From positions 6,604,115 to 6,668,114 of the forward strand of contig CM065316.1 of assembly GCA_033032175.1 (NCBI GenBank): DNA of 64,000 nucleotides. The letters run 5' to 3'. The stretch comes from Saturnia japonica. Taxonomy: Eukaryota; Arthropoda; Insecta; Lepidoptera; Saturniidae. Made by a program: the position numbers and the translations under genes. This document shows, piece by piece, positions 59,298-64,000 of this stretch (the first letter of the stretch is position 1; each line of letters begins with the position of its first letter). The notes beneath the pieces were generated by a model that was given only the letters and a program-made list of their open reading frames with translations, made no database searches and was not told the DNA's origin.

Positions 59298-60941
59298 CCC
59301 ATGGATAATAGATCTCATAATCAAAGACTACATTAAATATACTGTAAATGCTCATAATCGCGCACGCACCCCTAGTTCATTATATTGTGCTGCATAAAGT
59401 AGAGTAATATGATCACAAATTAAAGAATACTATAAATATGTATAGGTTGTTTATACAAATATGATGCATTTGCATTTACGATGCGATTATAACTTCAAAA
59501 GCTGTAACTTTTTATATAACACATAATTTTCCGTTGCTATTAGTTTCGGGGCAAACATTGTATGGCGACAGAACAATGTCCTTTACTATTCGGATACAAG
59601 ACAATGAAGTTCGCGTATTAAGATTACTCGATAATTATCTAAACTAGTACATAATCAAGACTTTCCGTAGTAGGTCTATAGCTGATACTAGATAGGAGCT
59701 AGCTGATATGGCTTGGCAAATTTAAATTATTTATGGTTTATCATTTAAATACTATAAATAATATTAAATCTACCTATGTTTAATACTAACAGTTTTTGGC
59801 CACAATTTCACCTGATGTTAAGTGACGGTGTAGCCTAAGATGGTAACATGGTAAGCCTAGTGGGGGGACTGGCTCTCAAATGCAGCTGCAGGAAAACACT
59901 TTTTAACTTGAGAATGATAGCTAGCCAGGCGGGCATTAGAAAAGGCCCTATCACCATGCTATTTTTCTAATCTCGATGTTTTCCTTCACCGAAAGCCCAG
60001 GCTTGCAGCGATTCAAACTATTGTTCAAACTCACTTCTATCGACGCGATGTCCTTACACGCTGCTACCATTGCTTTAAAATAAGTTTTCATTACTTTAAA
60101 AAAAAATATCAAAATAAACACTTTGAAGTCTAAGATCTGAAGAAGGGCCATCATCATCATGCACAGTAGGTATTTGAAAAGGCGTGGGTCAACACAATTA
60201 ATTATGCTTAGCAAATTTGTAACCGTGTCATATTGCTAATGATCAATTATTCGTTTAAATCATATTACTCCGCTCTTCAGGGTCTTAACGCGTAATGATA
60301 TAGCTTGACCCTTCTTCAATAAATATACTGTAGGTACCTTATCGAAAAAAAAAATGTTTCAAATCATGCTCATAGCCTGAGATTAGCGCACTGAGACAAA
60401 CAAACATTCTAGCTTTCTCTTTAGATATTCGTGTATAGAAGATGAAAACACTAATTAGATTTATAAATAACTCTGGATAAGATTTGATTTGTGTAGTAAG
60501 GAAACTATGAAGATGAAAAATAAATCCAATTAAGATAAAAACCTAAGCACATTAGGTATTTCTTTAATATAAATACCTAAACAGCAATATTTGTACTGAT
60601 GCCTCTTTGTAAACAAAATAGAACATAGTTTATTGTTTCACAAAGTTTTATGGGTTTACGACTTACAAAGAAAGGAGCCTCGAAGTGAGACACAAAAGAC
60701 AATAAATCTCCGCTTAGAAACTTACTAGGAAACGAATTGCAAAAAAGGATGTGTTTTTTGTCGGCTACAGGGTCGTTGGCGAAATCGTTTATTGTTCATC
60801 GGCCGGGTGGAGCGGGGGTAATAACTGTAGTAAGGGTGCGGTGCAATGAAACTTTTACCTGCGTGCAATCTATTATACCCCTCATAGTAAAATAGTTATG
60901 CATTGACTTCGTAACGTTTGTGATGTTTGTCGCATTTCGAG
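59298..60941. other. Intergenic, with a family 3 repeat at 59796-60070
   Basis: The repeat includes TTTTTGGCCACAATTTCACC, TGTTAAGTGACGGTGTAGCC, AAGCCTAGTGGGG, CTCTCAAATGCAGCTGCAGG and CACCATGCTATTTTTC. It is the clearest relative of the first 70 bases of the exon at 22229. The rest is AT-rich; near 60790-60840 a short GC-rich block precedes the BEN gene. Confidence 0.6.
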
Positions 60942-63900
60942 ATGTCTTTCAAAAACGAGAATTGGTTACTTGTTGAGTGGAGCGGCGGAGGTCGTGAAGT
61001 GGTATATGTTAGATCGGTTTTAAGTCCCACTAATATAGAGCTGAAAGCTGGAGATTTCCTCACGGCTAATAGGAGAGGAAAGGCTCACCCAGCGAAGCTT
61101 GTTGCGCGTGCAAGTAAGTACTTTTTCACGAGTAATAACGATATTACACCTCGATAGGTACCTAAGTACATTGATATGTATTCAAAAATATACAGAAACG
61201 TGTAAGAAACCGAAACATATTTCATTATTATTACTGAAATGAGACAAATTAAGAAACATTTATTACCAAAATCAAAGGGATATAACTAGTGCATGATTTC
61301 CATTTGCCGGTATTAAATCACAAAATGTTGCATTCAGTACTTGCATTTCCTTTTTGAATTTGATTTTAGAATAATTCGTTTATTAAGTCTAGTTTTTCAA
61401 ATCTTAAAATATTTTATTTACATTATACATTGATTAATAATACCTACTTTAAAATCGTGTTCCAATTCGTAATAATATTGTAGATTCAGTTAAGATTATG
61501 AGACTTTGGGGGCAAAATTAAAAAAATACGTTATAAAAAAAAATTGACTTTCTCTTTCTGAACTTTGTATTGTAATTTTAATTATCTTTGAGTTTTAAAA
61601 GTATGCTTATTATAGAAAAAGTTGTTAACGTACTCCTGCGGCTAAGTTTCTAGTTATGTATAACACTGATCGTAATTTGAAACTAAGAGATAGCCCAACT
61701 AAAATCAACATGCTAGATAATTAAAGAACACATAAATATTCCAACTCGAGGTAAATTCATGGATTACTAGATAGGTACTGTCACCACATGCGCAAATAAT
61801 TCAATTAAATTGTTTACCGGTTTTTCAATTAAGCGCGGTAAATTCTGACGTGTTATACTCATTGTGCTATTAAGTGCTTGCATTACACCTTAGTATTGTA
61901 CTCCGTGAAGCGGCCCGCACCACAGTACCTATTCTGTGGCACAGCGCTGCCCTAAGCGAATATTCGTTTGAAAAAGTGTACTTGTCTTATGTACTTTTAA
62001 GAGAAAAAAAGTTCATATCGAAAAAGTGTGTTCACTCCTATTGATATAAATAAAATACAGGTCTTTATTGCGATAAATGAAGATTTAAATCATTACAAAT
62101 TTATTTTTCTATATTTAAAAAACTATGATCCTAAACAATGATAAAGTTTAAGTCCATAAGTTTAAGACAAATTCAAAGAATGCTAATAGTAGAAATCAAA
62201 CGTCGCGGTGTGAGTCGAGTACCGAACATGATATCACCGGTGGAAACTTCTTTGACTAACGTGTAAAGTTTGTTAAATAGTTATTCAATTAGACTTTCCA
62301 CCATCGATATAATGTTGAAGATTTTACTTGGAAATACTAAAATCACTAACGACATACAAATATATAAAGTTTGTAAAAACACGAAAATTGAATGTGTGTT
62401 GCATAGCCGGAGCATCAACTTTTTCAGAACATAGTTTTAAGTTAATTTACATATCAATCAAGATGTTACATTTCATTTTCATATGCGCCTTCTCAAGAAC
62501 AAAATATATTTTTTCTTATTGGTACCTACCTAACAAATTGGCATTTTTTACAATTTTATGTAATACAATTTTGATACCTATATTACTTATATGTTTATTT
62601 GAAACAGGAGAACGCCACGAGTTAGACAATAAAATACAAGAAGATAAAGCTGCCGGTCCAAGTACAAAGAATGAAGAAGACACTGACGAGTCTGTAGCAA
62701 GCGGATCGTCGTGGGAACCGAGCGATGATGGAGTCTTATCCGGAGATTCAGACACTGTATGTACCTAAATTATACTGTACAAGTTTTCTTTATAATAACA
62801 TTCAAAAGCACTCTTCGATGGTTTGGAATACTCGAACGATGAGTGCGAAAATAGCGATTAATAGGACAGTATTACTTAACTATAGGTACATAGGAATAAT
62901 TTTGAGGTAGACTAGAATGTTGTACTTTATCGATAAATTAAAATGCTTATATTATTTTATAGGTATCTACAAAAAGAGTCAAGTTAGACGTATATAAACG
63001 GAAATATTCTAATAGAAGATCTAATAAAACAGTCCCCATGCCTATGAATAAAGTTAATGCCATAATACCTAAATCTATGCAGCAAGCCAAGAGTTCTGTA
63101 TGTCGCAAAAGAACTTTTAAGGATGACGGTACAAATTCGACGATTAACTTTATAGCAGATTCGACAAGAAAAAGCACAATAAAAAGCAAAGAGAATGCCG
63201 AAAAGGTTGCTATAGATATCGAAGAACTCATAAGTATAAAAAACAGTTTTAGAGTCTTATTTAAAATGATCGACGAACTTAAAAGAGCAACTTTACCTAA
63301 CAGTGACTTCAAAGAGCTTAGAAAACCAGGGGATATGACGGTGATTAATACTACAGAGTCACTGGTAGAGCAAACGTACGTTGAAAATAATGAAAGTGAA
63401 GAGTTTAATCGCTCTGATGATAATGTGCTTATAACTAATAAATATAAGAACCAACATAAAACGCAACTTAATGAGGAGAAAACAGATGAAGGGAATGAAT
63501 GGGCAAGTAGTGATAACATTTTATTTATTTATCTTCCGAAAATTTCTACATGAAATGATTCCCAACTTTGAGGTATAATTGATCAATCTAAATTTAATCT
63601 GCAATATTTTGAAGTTTTATAAGAATCGTATTGGCATCAATTTCAAAAGCCAAGAAAGAATGTAAGTAATACTCTCATCTATTTTTAGGTTCCGATTGGA
63701 AGTGGGAAAACTTTAATTCACATTGATCAATTTAAGAAAGTGAATTGGAGGTCGTACACCATCGCAACAAGAACATTGCTGCTAGCTGTGTTTCCGAGAA
63801 AGTGAGACATTTTTTTTAAATACTGACACCGATATTTTTGTGCAATTTTATATAATCCTGAGTATTAAATTTTGCCTATTGTTTATAATTTTAGGATTTT

Positions 63901-64000
63901 AGCTACTCATTCATTAACCGGGAAGCGATCACCAGCCTTTCAGCATAAACCCCCTAAAATGTGTTTAGATCCAAAGATAATATCCGATGTAATTATGGAA
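60942..64000 (+). CDS. BEN-domain protein gene, 5' part (runs off the window)
   Basis: Exons: 60942-61113 (MSFKNENWLLVEWSGGGREV), 62611-62756 (acidic, ...DESVASGSSWEPSDDGVLSG), 62963 to about 63553 (lysine-rich, then acidic), 63689-63801 and 63895 to the edge. The last two encode a BEN domain: VPIGSGKTLIHIDQFKKVNW, RSYTIATRTLLLAVFPRK, then ILATHSLTGKRSPAFQ and DPKIISDVIME. BEN domains bind DNA or proteins in chromatin and repression, as in Insensitive and BEND proteins, and act in the nucleus. Phases agree for exons 1-2-3 and 4-5. Exon 3 has no good phase-0 donor before its stop at 63551-63553, so its end or the join to 63689 is uncertain. The codon before 62611 is completed across the junction (K), using the second of two adjacent AGs. 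Confidence 0.7.

Noticed and set aside
62947..63519. Minus-strand 190-codon hydrophobic, serine/leucine-rich frame
   Set aside because: Antisense of BEN gene exon 3, which is in phase with good splice sites.

Overview
The window looks like a stretch of lepidopteran (moth or butterfly) nuclear genome. It is AT-rich, genes have introns with GT-AG borders, and several interspersed repeats are of types common in Lepidoptera. All host calls come from reading the translated sequence; no database search was run.

Layout. 1-16250 is a nest of transposable elements. A decayed hAT element (minus strand, termini near 213 and 16247) is split by a 5'-truncated non-LTR retrotransposon (499-4235). It is split again by a composite of DUF4817-type Tc1/mariner-like transposons and BEL/Pao LTR-retrotransposon pieces. 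A 4.52 kb part of that composite occurs twice, at 5663-10185 and 11108-15627. 17551-22459 holds an unrecognised two-exon gene; the start of its last exon is derived from a dispersed repeat that also occurs elsewhere in the window. 25575-46016 is a Regnase/ZC3H12-family endoribonuclease gene (UBA-like, PIN/NYN and CCCH domains plus the conserved C-terminal domain). Its putative first coding exon lies in a GC-rich promoter-like region, and its first intron of about 18 kb is full of LINE, mariner, Helitron-like and unclassified element remains. Its 3' UTR carries two hairpins with three-base loops. 47529-49405 (minus) is a three-exon gene for the RNase P/MRP protein Rpp38 (L7Ae fold), tail to tail with Regnase.

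50250-54409 contains two Jockey-like retrotransposon 3' portions in opposite orientations. 55500-59297 is a DNA transposon with terminal inverted repeats of about 0.6 kb. It has a broken coding region that I cannot assign to a named superfamily. Its left arm contains a 997 bp insertion assembled from two pieces of DNA that also occur 1-3 kb upstream, bordered by an 83 bp direct duplication. 60942 to the window edge is the 5' part of a BEN-domain gene; the BEN domain starts in the exon at 63689.

The host genes have no obvious shared pathway beyond RNA metabolism (Regnase cleaves mRNA; Rpp38 belongs to RNase P/MRP). Most of the rest is repeat. The most interesting observations are the repeat-derived coding exon, the stepwise 4.5 kb duplication ending at an LTR edge, the templated insertion, the unclassified transposon, and the hairpins in the Regnase 3' UTR.
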